DNA of 64,000 nucleotides from Leifsonia shinshuensis (GTDB taxonomy: Bacteria > Actinomycetota > Actinomycetes > Actinomycetales > Microbacteriaceae), in assembly GCF_022606355.1 (NCBI RefSeq), contig NZ_JAHHZQ010000001.1:744001-808000 (forward strand), given 5' to 3'. Numbering within the stretch: position 1 is the first letter of the stretch; each line of letters begins with the position of its first letter. A program made the position numbers and the translations under genes. Below are positions 20,081 through 30,137 of this stretch, in pieces. Below the pieces are notes generated by a model. That model worked only from the letters and a program-made list of their open reading frames with translations, was not told the DNA's origin and made no database searches.

Positions 20081-21157
20081 ATGACCATCGTGGACGCGAT
20101 CGCCGAACCCCTCCCCCGCGCGGTCATCGACCTGGCGGCCCTCCGCCGAAACGTGGCGCATCTCACTGAGCTCATCGCCCCGGCGCAGACCATGCTCGCG
20201 GTGAAGGCCGATGCGTACGGCCACGGGCTGATCCCGATCGCGGAGGCCGGGCTGGAGGCCGGCGCGACCTCTCTCGCCGTCCTGGAGGTGCCGGCCGGGC
20301 TGGTGCTGCGCAGCGCGGGCATCACCGTGCCGATGCTGGCGTGGTTGCACGGCCGCGACACCGACTGGCGCGCCGCGATCGAGGCCGACATCGAGCTCGG
20401 CATCTCCGCCGTCTGGCAGCTCGAGGCGATCGAGGAAGCCGGCGCCGACCGGCCGGCGGTCGTCCACCTCAAGGTCGACACCGGGCTCAGCCGCAACGGC
20501 GCCACCCGAGAAGACTGGCCGCACCTGATCGACGCCGCTCTCGACCTGGAGCGGCGCGGGATCGTCCGCATCCGCGCCGCGTGGTCGCACCTGGCCGACG
20601 CCTCCATCGCCGACGACGAAGCCGCCCTGGCGGAGTTCCGCAGCGCGGTCGCCGAGGCGGAGGAGCGCGGCGCACGGTTCGAGGTGCTGCACCTCGCGGC
20701 CAGCTCCGCGGGCATCCGCATGCCGGAGGCTCGCTTCGACTTCGTGCGGTTCGGGATCGCCGCCTACGGCTTCTCGCCGTTCGACGACAGCACGGGAGCG
20801 GAGCTGGGGCTGGAGGCCGTCATGCGACTGGAGGCGCCGGTCACCGAGGTGCACGTCGCCGGCACCACCCGGGCGCGACTCGCGATCGGCTACGGCGACG
20901 GCGTCCCGACGCTCGGGATCGCCAAGACGTCGGTGCTGCTGGCCGGCCGCCGCTGCCCGGTGATGGCGGTGGAGGTCGACTCCATGCTCGTCGACGCCGG
21001 CTCCGCTCGTGTGAACGTCGGCGATACGGCCGTGCTGTTCGGCACCGGCCGCTCCGGTGACGTCACCGCAGAGAAGTACGCCGACTGGGCCGAGACCATC
21101 GCCGACGAGATGGTCACCGGCGTCGCCTCACGCGTGCCCCGCGTCTACGTCAACTGA
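20081..21157 (+). CDS. alr: Alanine-racemase homologue with PLP lysine but no catalytic-tyrosine loop
   Basis: 358 residues, fold-type III PLP enzyme. The barrel is complete: Lys42 in VKADAYGHG, Arg138 in DTGLSRNG, His170 in WSHLADAS, and VRFGIAAYG. In the C-terminal domain the segment that should hold VSYGxTY is absent: VTEVHVAG (to 261) runs straight into TTRARLAIGYGDG, a deletion of about 12 residues. The MDQ motif that reaches the partner active site reads VDS (299-301). The residues a partner subunit supplies in trans are thus missing here and present in the preceding gene. GAGGAG precedes the ATG. Confidence 0.9.
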   Translation: MTIVDAIAEPLPRAVIDLAALRRNVAHLTELIAPAQTMLAVKADAYGHGLIPIAEAGLEAGATSLAVLEVPAGLVLRSAGITVPMLAWLHGRDTDWRAAIEADIELGISAVWQLEAIEEAGADRPAVVHLKVDTGLSRNGATREDWPHLIDAALDLERRGIVRIRAAWSHLADASIADDEAALAEFRSAVAEAEERGARFEVLHLAASSAGIRMPEARFDFVRFGIAAYGFSPFDDSTGAELGLEAVMRLEAPVTEVHVAGTTRARLAIGYGDGVPTLGIAKTSVLLAGRRCPVMAVEVDSMLVDAGSARVNVGDTAVLFGTGRSGDVTAEKYADWAETIADEMVTGVASRVPRVYVN

Positions 21158-21170
21158 CCCGCCGCCGGCG

Positions 21171-21887
21171 TCAGAGCGAGACGCTGAGCCGGTCGGCGAT
21201 CGCGCGGCGGGCGTTGGTGGCGTAGCGGTCGACACGCTCGGTCTGCGAGACCGGCGGCAGCTCGCCGCGAACGGCGGTCTGCAGCATCCGGTCGGCGAGC
21301 ACCGGGTTCATCGGCAGCACCGGACCGTGCAGGTGCGTCCCGATCGCGCTGCCGATGACGACCCCCTCCGTGCGGTCGCCGTTGCCGAAGCCGCTCACGA
21401 CGGTGCCCAGAGGCTCGCCGCCCTGGAGCGTCGTGGTCGCGGAGTGGTTCTCGAACCCGGCGAGGGTGAGGCCGTCCCGTGTCGTCACGACGACCTCGGC
21501 GACATGGCGGCGCGAGCCGAGCACGGCGCGCGTGGGGAAGACTCCCGCACCCGCGAGCGTCTCGCCCTCCGGCGTCACGATCTCGGTGCCGAGCAGCTGC
21601 CAGCCTCCCGCGATCGCGAGGATGGGCACACCCGCATCGCGCCACTGCCGCAGCTGCGGGGCGATGCGTGCCACGTCGCCCGCGACCGCGCGCTGCGACG
21701 AGAGCGGGCCGGAGCCGATGTGCACGATGTCCACGCTGGTGGGGAGTTCGCCGCCCGGCGCGTGAGTGACGACCTCCGCCTCCACGCCCCGCCAGCGGGC
21801 ACGCTCGGCGAGGGCCAGCACGTTGCCGGCGTCACCGTTGATCCCGAGTTCGCGCGGGTAGAGGTGGAGGATGCGCAAGACGCTCAC
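21171..21887 (-). CDS. gatD: GatD-like type 1 glutamine amidotransferase with Cys-to-Ala nucleophile
   Basis: GatD with MurT normally amidates D-Glu of lipid II using ammonia from glutamine. This 238-residue protein has the family frame (LRILHLYPRELGINGDAGN; GTHLHGPVLPMNP with dyad His187), but the nucleophile elbow, usually AICGGYQ, reads AIAGGWQ: Ala93 replaces the Cys. The substrate-side GGxxDREQ motif is also changed, to IGSGPLSSQ. Glutaminase activity is therefore not expected. It starts with GTG overlapping the murT stop by 4 nt, so the pair is co-translated. Convergent with the alr-like pair, 13 bp apart. Confidence 0.9.
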   Translation of the reverse strand: MSVLRILHLYPRELGINGDAGNVLALAERARWRGVEAEVVTHAPGGELPTSVDIVHIGSGPLSSQRAVAGDVARIAPQLRQWRDAGVPILAIAGGWQLLGTEIVTPEGETLAGAGVFPTRAVLGSRRHVAEVVVTTRDGLTLAGFENHSATTTLQGGEPLGTVVSGFGNGDRTEGVVIGSAIGTHLHGPVLPMNPVLADRMLQTAVRGELPPVSQTERVDRYATNARRAIADRLSVSL

Positions 21888-23158
21888 GAAGCACCGCCTT
21901 CCAGGTCGAGGAAGCCCAGCTGCTTGCGGATCGCCATCATCTGCTCGTAGTTCACGATCATCGTCTTGGTGCCACGCGCCGGTTTGGGCAGCGCCAGGAA
22001 CGCCTGCAGCGCGGGCTTGAGCTCGGGCATCACCTGGTCGACCTCGATGCCGGCGTAGGCGAACCGGGTGGCGAACTGCCAGGCCTTCGTGCCCGACACG
22101 ATGTCGACGTGCTCCAGCTTGGAGAGGTCGATGTCGTACACCCAGGACGGATCGGGCGTGCCCTCGTCGACGGAGACGAAGAGCTGCTCCGGGCTGTGGC
22201 TCAGGTAGTCGAGGTTGAGCTGCAGGCTCGGCGGGTTCTTCATCATGATGATCTCGATGTCCTCGTCGCCGACCCGCAGCGTCTCGCCGCGGCCGTAGAC
22301 CGTGCGGAGCGAGCCCATGGCCGCGACCACGGCCTCCGAGCGGAAGTCGTCGCCCAGCACCCGACGCGCCGTCGCCGTCGCTCCGGCCGCGTCCACCGCA
22401 TAGTGGAGGCCGCGCGCGGGAAGGCCGATGCGGAGGGACTCACCGCCGATGGTCAGCTGTGCGCTCTGGGTCTCCAGCTTGCTGACGAAGACGGCGGGCA
22501 CCGGCAGTGCACCAGCAGCGGCACCGGAGAAGTCGGTGACGTTGGCGAGGCCGTTCGGCGACGACTCGATGATCGCAGGGGCGACGGCGAACGTGGTGAC
22601 GTCCCGCCCCTCGGCGGCGAGCTCCGCGCCGACGCGCGCCAGGCTGTCGTCATCGGCGTTCACCACGACGAACTCACCGGAGCGCTCCGCGATGGTGCGG
22701 AGCATCCCGATGACGCGGGTGGGCTCGAAGAACCGGTTGAGCTGGTCGATCTGAACGTTGAGCAGCAGGGAGCCCCGGGGCTTGAGCACCGTCGCCAGGT
22801 CGACGCCGTAGGCCTCGTCGACCTCGATGACGCCGACGTCGCCGCGCACGTACCCGTCGAGCGGAACGTCCGCCAGCAGAGCCGAGGCGATCCCCTGCGG
22901 GAGGTTGCCTCCGGACGGGTTCGTGAAGACGTTCAGACCGTGCTCGCGCAGGATCGCCGTGAGCATGTTCGTCGTGGTCGACTTGCCGTTCGACCCGGAG
23001 ACGAAGACGACGCCGAGCGGAAGGCGGCTGACCGCACGCTCCAGGAACTTGGGCGCGATCGCGAGCGCGACCCGTCCCGGCACCGCGGAGCCGCCTCCCC
23101 GCAGGCGCAGAAGCCAGCGGGCGAGGCGGCCGGCGATGACCGCCAGTCGATAGCGCAC
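21884..23158 (-). CDS. murT: MurT-like Mur ligase without the zinc ribbon
   Basis: Mur-ligase-fold ATPase, 424 residues. P-loop VSGSNGKSTTTNML (GSNGKST at 55-61), VIEVDEAYGVDL, IDQLNRFFEP, and a C-terminal DUF1727 domain with DPSWVYDIDL, where the catalytic-region Asp of MurT is retained. MurT proteins carry a Cys4 zinc ribbon inserted in the central domain (CPxCG...CxCG); here that region (about 195-235) is AlaGly-rich and the whole protein has no cysteine. The GTG start at 23158 lies one base after the sigA stop and has no visible Shine-Dalgarno, so it depends on sigA translation. Forms a unit with gatD. Confidence 0.88.
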   Translation of the reverse strand: MRYRLAVIAGRLARWLLRLRGGGSAVPGRVALAIAPKFLERAVSRLPLGVVFVSGSNGKSTTTNMLTAILREHGLNVFTNPSGGNLPQGIASALLADVPLDGYVRGDVGVIEVDEAYGVDLATVLKPRGSLLLNVQIDQLNRFFEPTRVIGMLRTIAERSGEFVVVNADDDSLARVGAELAAEGRDVTTFAVAPAIIESSPNGLANVTDFSGAAAGALPVPAVFVSKLETQSAQLTIGGESLRIGLPARGLHYAVDAAGATATARRVLGDDFRSEAVVAAMGSLRTVYGRGETLRVGDEDIEIIMMKNPPSLQLNLDYLSHSPEQLFVSVDEGTPDPSWVYDIDLSKLEHVDIVSGTKAWQFATRFAYAGIEVDQVMPELKPALQAFLALPKPARGTKTMIVNYEQMMAIRKQLGFLDLEGGAS

Positions 23159-23159
23159 T

Positions 23160-24482
<1,323 letters not shown>

Positions 24483-24659
24483 GTGCCTACCTTCCATACA
24501 AAGCTGGCTTTCATACCGGGCGGGGGCCGAGGTGCGGCGGCCGGGCGCCCGACTGAGGTCGCGTGCGGACATTACTAAGACCCATGTCAAGTCCTGAGTG
24601 TTCTCGCCGGGCGCCATCAAGCGCTCCAACCTCAGGACATGAACGGGTCCAGATATCAA

Positions 24660-26000
24660 TTATTGCACGTTATCGCCGGGCTCCCGACCACGTCGCCCCC
24701 GCCAAACGTCTACGAGTGCAACCCAGAGAGGCCCCACTTCTATTCCCTCGTCCTCCGCCAGCCGGCGGCGGGTGCGTCGGCGCGCCCGCACGAGGAACAC
24801 CACGCCGAGCCCGACGATCAGGTACTGCAGCGCGAACGCCCAGCGGAACGAGTCGAGCGCGTACAGCCCCGCCGTCGTATGGGCCGTGTTCTGCGCGTCG
24901 AGGGCGACGCCGATGAGGAACATCATCACGAAGCTCGCGAGGAACCCTCCCACGTTCACGATCCCGTTGGCGGAGCCGAGACTGTGCAGCGGGTTCGAGG
25001 TGCGCGCGAAATCGAAGCCGATCAGCGACCCCGGGCCGCCGATCCCGATCGCGACCAGCAGCAGGATCAGCAGCCAGAGCGGAGGCGTCCCCGGCCACAG
25101 CAGAACCAGCGCCCAGACGAGGCCCATCATGCCGACGATGCCGAGGACCAGGTTGCTGCGCCGCAGCGGGAAGCGGGCCGTCAGCAGCCCGAGGATCGGT
25201 CCGGAGATCAGGCCCGCCACGACCGACACGATCAGGAGGCCGCTGGCCTCCGCCGGGTCGATGCCCAGCGCGAACACCATGAACGGCAGCCCCCACATCA
25301 GGCTGAAGACCGTTCCGGAGGACTGCGTCGTGAAGTGCGACCAGAAACCGAGCTGCGTACCGGGCCGCGCGAGGCTGATGCGCAGCTGGCGCATCGACTC
25401 CGGCCAGGTGGCGGGACGCGGACCCTCGCTGGATCCCACCGGGCGGTCGCGGATGGCCGCGACGATCCCGACGAGGGCGACGACCGACACCGACGCCGCG
25501 CTCAGGAAGGCGGTCGTCCACCCGGACTGGTGCAGCAGCAGGGCGAACGGGACGGCCGACAGAACCTGGCCGAGCTGGCCGATGTTGCCGATCCACTGCG
25601 ACAGCTGAGGGACGAGCCGGCCGCGGAACCAGGAGTTCACCAACCGCATCAGCGACGTGAACACCGTGGCATCGCCGGCACCGACCAGGATGCGCCCGAC
25701 GATCGCCAGCGTGATCGTCGGAGCGAAGGCCACGGTGACCTGGCCGACCACCATCAGAGCGGTGCCGGCGATCATCAGCGCGCGGGAGCCCACCCGGTCG
25801 ATGAGGACGCCGACAGGCACCTGCATCGCCGCGTACACGATCAGCTGGACGACGGCCAGCGACGAGAGGACCGCAGCCGAGACGTGGAACCGCTCCGTCG
25901 CCGCGACACCGGCGACGCCGATACTCGTGCGCTGCATGACGGCGACCAGATAAGCGAAGACTCCGATCCCGAAGATGACCCAGGACCGCCGCGAATTCAC
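24660..26000 (-). CDS. Major facilitator superfamily transporter
   Basis: 446 residues, twelve hydrophobic segments. The loop 2-3 signature is GVLIDRVGSRALM; the N-terminal RTSIGVAGVAATERF and the paired MRLVNSWFRG resemble the NarK/oligosaccharide-phosphate branch of MFS permeases. Substrate cannot be assigned. The C-terminal 45 residues are Arg-rich and cytosolic. It is upstream of sigA on the same strand with 177 bp between and is probably independently transcribed. Confidence 0.88.
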   Translation of the reverse strand: MNSRRSWVIFGIGVFAYLVAVMQRTSIGVAGVAATERFHVSAAVLSSLAVVQLIVYAAMQVPVGVLIDRVGSRALMIAGTALMVVGQVTVAFAPTITLAIVGRILVGAGDATVFTSLMRLVNSWFRGRLVPQLSQWIGNIGQLGQVLSAVPFALLLHQSGWTTAFLSAASVSVVALVGIVAAIRDRPVGSSEGPRPATWPESMRQLRISLARPGTQLGFWSHFTTQSSGTVFSLMWGLPFMVFALGIDPAEASGLLIVSVVAGLISGPILGLLTARFPLRRSNLVLGIVGMMGLVWALVLLWPGTPPLWLLILLLVAIGIGGPGSLIGFDFARTSNPLHSLGSANGIVNVGGFLASFVMMFLIGVALDAQNTAHTTAGLYALDSFRWAFALQYLIVGLGVVFLVRARRRTRRRLAEDEGIEVGPLWVALVDVWRGRRGREPGDNVQ

Positions 26001-26061
26001 CTCACGATCCTACGCCCGGCTCACACTCCACCCCCGACGCCTGCGGCGGCTGCGACGAGGT

Positions 26062-26991
26062 TCAGCGGTCGCCGCGGGGGTTCTCGTCGTCGCCGTGTCG
26101 GCGGAAGGCGAGGAAGTTCTCCAGCTCGGCGGCGATCTCGTCGGCGCTGGGCAGCTCCCCGTCGCGATCGGTGAGCGGGGAGCGCAGCTGCGTGTCCTCC
26201 ATATAGCTGTCGTGCCGCTCCTCCAGCGTGCCCACCAGCTTGCCGAGCTCGGGATTGCCCGCGACCTGCTCGTCGATGTTCGCGATGAACTCGCGGTCCT
26301 CCTCGCGCAAGCGGTCGGTCGGGAAGATGAGCCCGGTCGCCGCGCTGATGCTCTCGAGGCCGGCGATCGCGGCCGCGGGATACTCGGTGTCGGCCAGGTA
26401 GTGCGGGATCAGGAGCACGAACCCTGCGATCGGGTACGACAGCTGCTGCAGGCGGAACTCGAGGAGATGGAGGGCGTTGCCCGGCACCTGGGTCTGCGGC
26501 TTCCAGATCGACATCGCCTCGATCAGGTCGTGGCGGTTGCCGCTGACGGTCACACCGATGCGGCGCGTGTGCGGCACCGGCATCGGGATGGAGTGCACCC
26601 ACGTCACGTTCTTCACCTTGAAGCGCTCGATCAGGCCGAGGACCGCCTCGGTGAACGCCTCCCAGCGGAAGTCGGGCTCGAAGCCGGACAAGAAGAGGAA
26701 CGGCTGGCGCAGTTCGTCGTACACCAGGTGCAGCCGCAGCGTGGACGGCTGGTAATCGGCCAGGTGGTCCTGATCGAAGTAGATGATCGGCCGGCGAGCG
26801 CGGTAGTCCAGGAGGATGTCGGCGTCGAAGGTCGCGACGACTTCGCTGTCGAGCGTGCCGAGCAGATAGGTGCCCAACTGGCTCACACCGGATCCGGCAT
26901 CGGCGAAACCGGTGAGCCCCGCGATCAGCGGGAGGCCCTCCGGCACCTCCAGTGCCGGGTTCAGCTCGTACAGTTCGCCGGGGTCTCGCAT
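26062..26991 (-). CDS. PAC2 (proteasome assembly chaperone) family protein
   Basis: 309 residues. The PAC2 fold is recognisable from PLIAGLTGFADAGSG at the N-terminus, then FLSGFEPDFRWEAF, MPVPHTRRIGVTVSGNR and SYPIAGFVLLIPHYLAD. Actinobacterial PAC2 proteins are conserved even without a proteasome, and their role is unknown. ATG at 26991. It is divergent from pepA with 118 bp between starts and is followed by the MFS gene, 61 bp apart. Confidence 0.88.
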   Translation of the reverse strand: MRDPGELYELNPALEVPEGLPLIAGLTGFADAGSGVSQLGTYLLGTLDSEVVATFDADILLDYRARRPIIYFDQDHLADYQPSTLRLHLVYDELRQPFLFLSGFEPDFRWEAFTEAVLGLIERFKVKNVTWVHSIPMPVPHTRRIGVTVSGNRHDLIEAMSIWKPQTQVPGNALHLLEFRLQQLSYPIAGFVLLIPHYLADTEYPAAAIAGLESISAATGLIFPTDRLREEDREFIANIDEQVAGNPELGKLVGTLEERHDSYMEDTQLRSPLTDRDGELPSADEIAAELENFLAFRRHGDDENPRGDR

Positions 26992-27109
26992 ACTTCAACT
27001 CTAGGCCGAGCTCCCGGCGCGCACCCTGCGGTCGGCCCCGCTCGCAGCACGCCCACAGCGAACAGGCGGCATCCGCGAGGACACGGGCGGCAGCGGCTAA
27101 TGTCGAGGC

Positions 27110-28591
27110 ATGACCGCTCCCGCACTCCTCCTCTCGTCCGTTCCCTCCCCCGACGCCGCCGTTCTCGTCGTCGCCGCGCGCGGCGGCTCCGACGGCGTCT
27201 CGGTCCTCTCGTCCAGCGCCCGTGCCGGGCTGGCCGACGAGCTGGCGGCGGTCGGCTTCGGCGGGGGCAAGGACGAGCTGGTACGGCTCCCGGGCTCGGC
27301 GGGGGGCCCCGGGCTCGCGGTCGTCGGGCTTCCTGAGCCGGTCGACGAGGACGCCCTGCGGTACGCGGCGGGCACCGCGATCCGTCAGCTCGCCGGCGTC
27401 GGCCACGTCGCCATCGACCTCCCGGCGGCCGACGACGCGCAGCTGGGAGCCGTGCTCGAAGGAGCGGCGTTGGGCGCATACGCCTTCACCGAGTACCGCA
27501 CGGCCAGCCGCGCCGGTGTGAAGACCCCAGTCGAGACGATCGAGGCGATCGGGTCGTCCGACGCCGGCGACGCCCTCGTCGCCCGCGCCCGCGCAGTGTC
27601 GGGTGCCGCCTCCCTCGTGAAGGATCTGGTGAACACTCCCCCGATCGACCTCTACCCCGCGTCGTTCGTCGCGCGCGTCGAGGAGGCGGCAGAGGGTCTC
27701 CCCGTCACCGTCGAGGTCTGGGACGAGCGCCGTCTGGCCGCCGAGGGCTTCGGGGGCATCCTGGGCGTCGGGCAGGGCTCGACCCGTCCGCCGCGGCTGG
27801 TGAAGGTCGACTACGCGCCGGCGGACGCCGCCAAGCACCTCGCGCTCGTCGGCAAGGGCATCACCTTCGACTCGGGCGGACTGTCGCTCAAGCCGGCCTC
27901 CGGCATGGTGGGGATGAAGTACGACATGACCGGCGCGGCCACCGTCCTCGCCGTGGCCCTCGCCGCAGCACGGCTCGCTCTGCCCGTGCACGTGACCGCG
28001 TGGCTCTGCCTCGCCGAGAACATGCCGTCCGGCTCGGCCATCCGCCCCAACGACGTGCTGCGCATCCGCGGCGGTCGCACGGTCGAGGTGCTCAACACCG
28101 ACGCGGAGGGCCGGCTCGTGCTCGCGGACGGCCTCGTCGCCGCCGGCGAGGAGCACCCCGACGCGATCGTGGACGTCGCGACGCTCACCGGCGCTGCGAT
28201 GGTCGCGCTGGGCACGCGCTACGCGGCCGTGATGGGCTCGGACGACCTGGTCGGCGACGTCATCGCCGCGGCCAAGGCCTCGGGCGAGCTGCTCTGGCCG
28301 ATGCCGCTCGCCGGCGAGCTGCGGGCGACCATCAACTCCGACGTCGCCGACATCGCCAACGCCAACCCGGGCGTCACCGCGGGAGGGATGCTGCTGGCCG
28401 GCGTCTTCCTCCAGGAGTTCGTCGGCCGCACCGGCGACGCGGACGACGCACCGCGCATCCCGTGGGCGCACCTCGACATCGCGGGGCCGGCCAAGGGGCC
28501 GTCCGCCCCCTACGGGTTCACCGGCAAGGGACCGTCCGCCGTGAGCGTACGCGCGCTCATCCGTTTGGCCGAGGACTTTTCCCAGAGGTAG
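27110..28591 (+). CDS. pepA: Leucyl aminopeptidase
   Basis: M17 family metallo-aminopeptidase releasing N-terminal residues from peptides; hexamer with two metals. 493 residues. The signature NTDAEGRLVLADGL is present, with metal/catalytic residues in GKGITFDSGG and KYDMTGAA. Start ATG at 27110 (MTAPALLLSS). A hairpin follows the stop, before lpdA. Confidence 0.95.
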   Translation: MTAPALLLSSVPSPDAAVLVVAARGGSDGVSVLSSSARAGLADELAAVGFGGGKDELVRLPGSAGGPGLAVVGLPEPVDEDALRYAAGTAIRQLAGVGHVAIDLPAADDAQLGAVLEGAALGAYAFTEYRTASRAGVKTPVETIEAIGSSDAGDALVARARAVSGAASLVKDLVNTPPIDLYPASFVARVEEAAEGLPVTVEVWDERRLAAEGFGGILGVGQGSTRPPRLVKVDYAPADAAKHLALVGKGITFDSGGLSLKPASGMVGMKYDMTGAATVLAVALAAARLALPVHVTAWLCLAENMPSGSAIRPNDVLRIRGGRTVEVLNTDAEGRLVLADGLVAAGEEHPDAIVDVATLTGAAMVALGTRYAAVMGSDDLVGDVIAAAKASGELLWPMPLAGELRATINSDVADIANANPGVTAGGMLLAGVFLQEFVGRTGDADDAPRIPWAHLDIAGPAKGPSAPYGFTGKGPSAVSVRALIRLAEDFSQR

Positions 28592-28601
28592 TAGGGTCGT
28601 A

Positions 28602-28622
28602 TGGGCGGGAAAATCCTGCCCA
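28602..28622 (+). terminator. Hairpin after pepA
   Basis: Arms TGGGCGGGA (28602-28610) and TCCTGCCCA (28614-28622), 9 bp with one G-T wobble and a 3-nt loop, 10 bp past the pepA stop. No U-tract, so termination is not certain. Confidence 0.5.
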
Positions 28623-28697
28623 TGCAACTCCTGCTTCGGGCCACCCCTCGGGGCAGGATCGTGTCACGAATCCTGATGCACGCGAGGGAGTAGCTGG

Positions 28698-30071
28698 GTG
28701 TCTGAGCAGAACTTTGACATTGTGGTGCTCGGCGGTGGGAGTGGAGGCTACGCAGCAGCGCTGCGTGCGGCCGAGCTCGGTTTCACCGTCGGCATGATCG
28801 AGAAGGACAAGGTCGGCGGCACCTGCCTGCACCGCGGCTGCATCCCCACCAAGGCGCTGCTGCACGCGGCCGAGGTCGCGGACTACTCGCGCGAATCGGC
28901 CAAGTACGGCATCATCACCCAGCTCCAGGGCGTCGACATCAACGGCGTGACCGAGTACCGCCAGGGCATCATCGCCAAGAAGTACAAGGGCCTGCAGGGC
29001 CTGGTCAAGGCCCGCGGCATCACCGTCATCGAGGGCGAGGGCCGCCTCACCTCCCCCACCACCGTGCAGGTCGGCGACGACACCATCGTGGGCAAGAACG
29101 TCATCCTCGCCACCGGCTCCTACTCGCGCAGCCTCCCCGGCCTCGAGATCGGCGGCCGCGTGATCACGAGCGAGCAGGCGCTCGAGCTCGACTTCGTGCC
29201 CAAGAAGGTCGCGGTCCTCGGCGGCGGCGTCATCGGCGTCGAGTTCGCCAGCGTCTGGAAGTCGTTCGGCGCAGAGGTCACCATCATCGAGGCGCTGCCG
29301 CACCTGGTCCCCAACGAGGACGAGGCGATCAGCAAGTCGCTCGAGCGCGCGTTCCGCCGCCGTGGCATCGACTACCGCCTCGGCGTCCGCTTCTCGGGCG
29401 TGACCCAGAACGAGAACGGCGTCGTCGTCTCGCTCGAAGACGGCAGCACCGTCGAGGCCGAGCTCCTCCTCGTCGCCGTCGGCCGCGGCCCGCTCACGCA
29501 GGGCATGGGATACGACGAGGTCGGCGTCACGCTCGACCGCGGCTTCGTCATCACCGACGAGCGCCTCCAGACCAACATCCCCGGCGTCTACGCCGTCGGC
29601 GACATCGTCCCCGGCCTGCAGCTCGCGCACCGCGGCTTCCAGCAGGGCATCTTCGTGGCAGAGGAGATCGCCGGTCTCAACCCGATCGTCGTTCCCGACG
29701 TCAACATCCCCAAGGTCACCTACTGCGACCCGGAGGTCGCCTCCATCGGCCTCACCGAGGCCAAGGCGGTCGAGCAGTACGGAACCGACGCAGTCACGAG
29801 CTACGACTACAGCCTGGCCGGCAACGGCAAGAGCGAGATCATCGGCACGAGCGGCTCGGTCAAGGTCGTGCGCGTGAAGGACGGCCCCGTCGTCGGCGTG
29901 CACATGATCGGAGCCCGCGTGGGCGAACTGATCGGCGAGGCGCAGCTGGCCGTGAACTGGGAGGCGTACCCGGAGGACATCGCCCCGTTCATCCACGCGC
30001 ACCCCACGCAGAACGAGTCGCTGGGCGAGGCTTTCCTGTACCTCGCAGGCAAGCCGCTGCACACCCTCTGA
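28698..30071 (+). CDS. lpdA: Dihydrolipoyl dehydrogenase (E3)
   Basis: FAD enzyme that reoxidises the lipoyl groups of 2-oxo-acid dehydrogenase complexes with NAD+. 457 residues. FAD site VVLGGGSGGYAAA, redox pair Cys43/Cys48 in GGTCLHRGCIPTK, NAD site AVLGGGVIGVEFAS, and the C-terminal catalytic HPTQNE. GTG start with GAGGGAG upstream. It directly precedes the E2 gene and lies a few kilobases from lipB/lipA. Confidence 0.97.
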   Translation: MSEQNFDIVVLGGGSGGYAAALRAAELGFTVGMIEKDKVGGTCLHRGCIPTKALLHAAEVADYSRESAKYGIITQLQGVDINGVTEYRQGIIAKKYKGLQGLVKARGITVIEGEGRLTSPTTVQVGDDTIVGKNVILATGSYSRSLPGLEIGGRVITSEQALELDFVPKKVAVLGGGVIGVEFASVWKSFGAEVTIIEALPHLVPNEDEAISKSLERAFRRRGIDYRLGVRFSGVTQNENGVVVSLEDGSTVEAELLLVAVGRGPLTQGMGYDEVGVTLDRGFVITDERLQTNIPGVYAVGDIVPGLQLAHRGFQQGIFVAEEIAGLNPIVVPDVNIPKVTYCDPEVASIGLTEAKAVEQYGTDAVTSYDYSLAGNGKSEIIGTSGSVKVVRVKDGPVVGVHMIGARVGELIGEAQLAVNWEAYPEDIAPFIHAHPTQNESLGEAFLYLAGKPLHTL

Positions 30072-30137
30072 AGACGTCTGCCGCAGGTGCGGCTGCAATA
30101 AGCTACTGAACGATCAGGTTTTGAAGGAGAAAAGCTC

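Noticed and set aside
24483-24659. A sigA promoter from TTGACA near 24590
   Set aside because: No -10 element at 16-18 bp spacing; TAGTAAT follows too closely.
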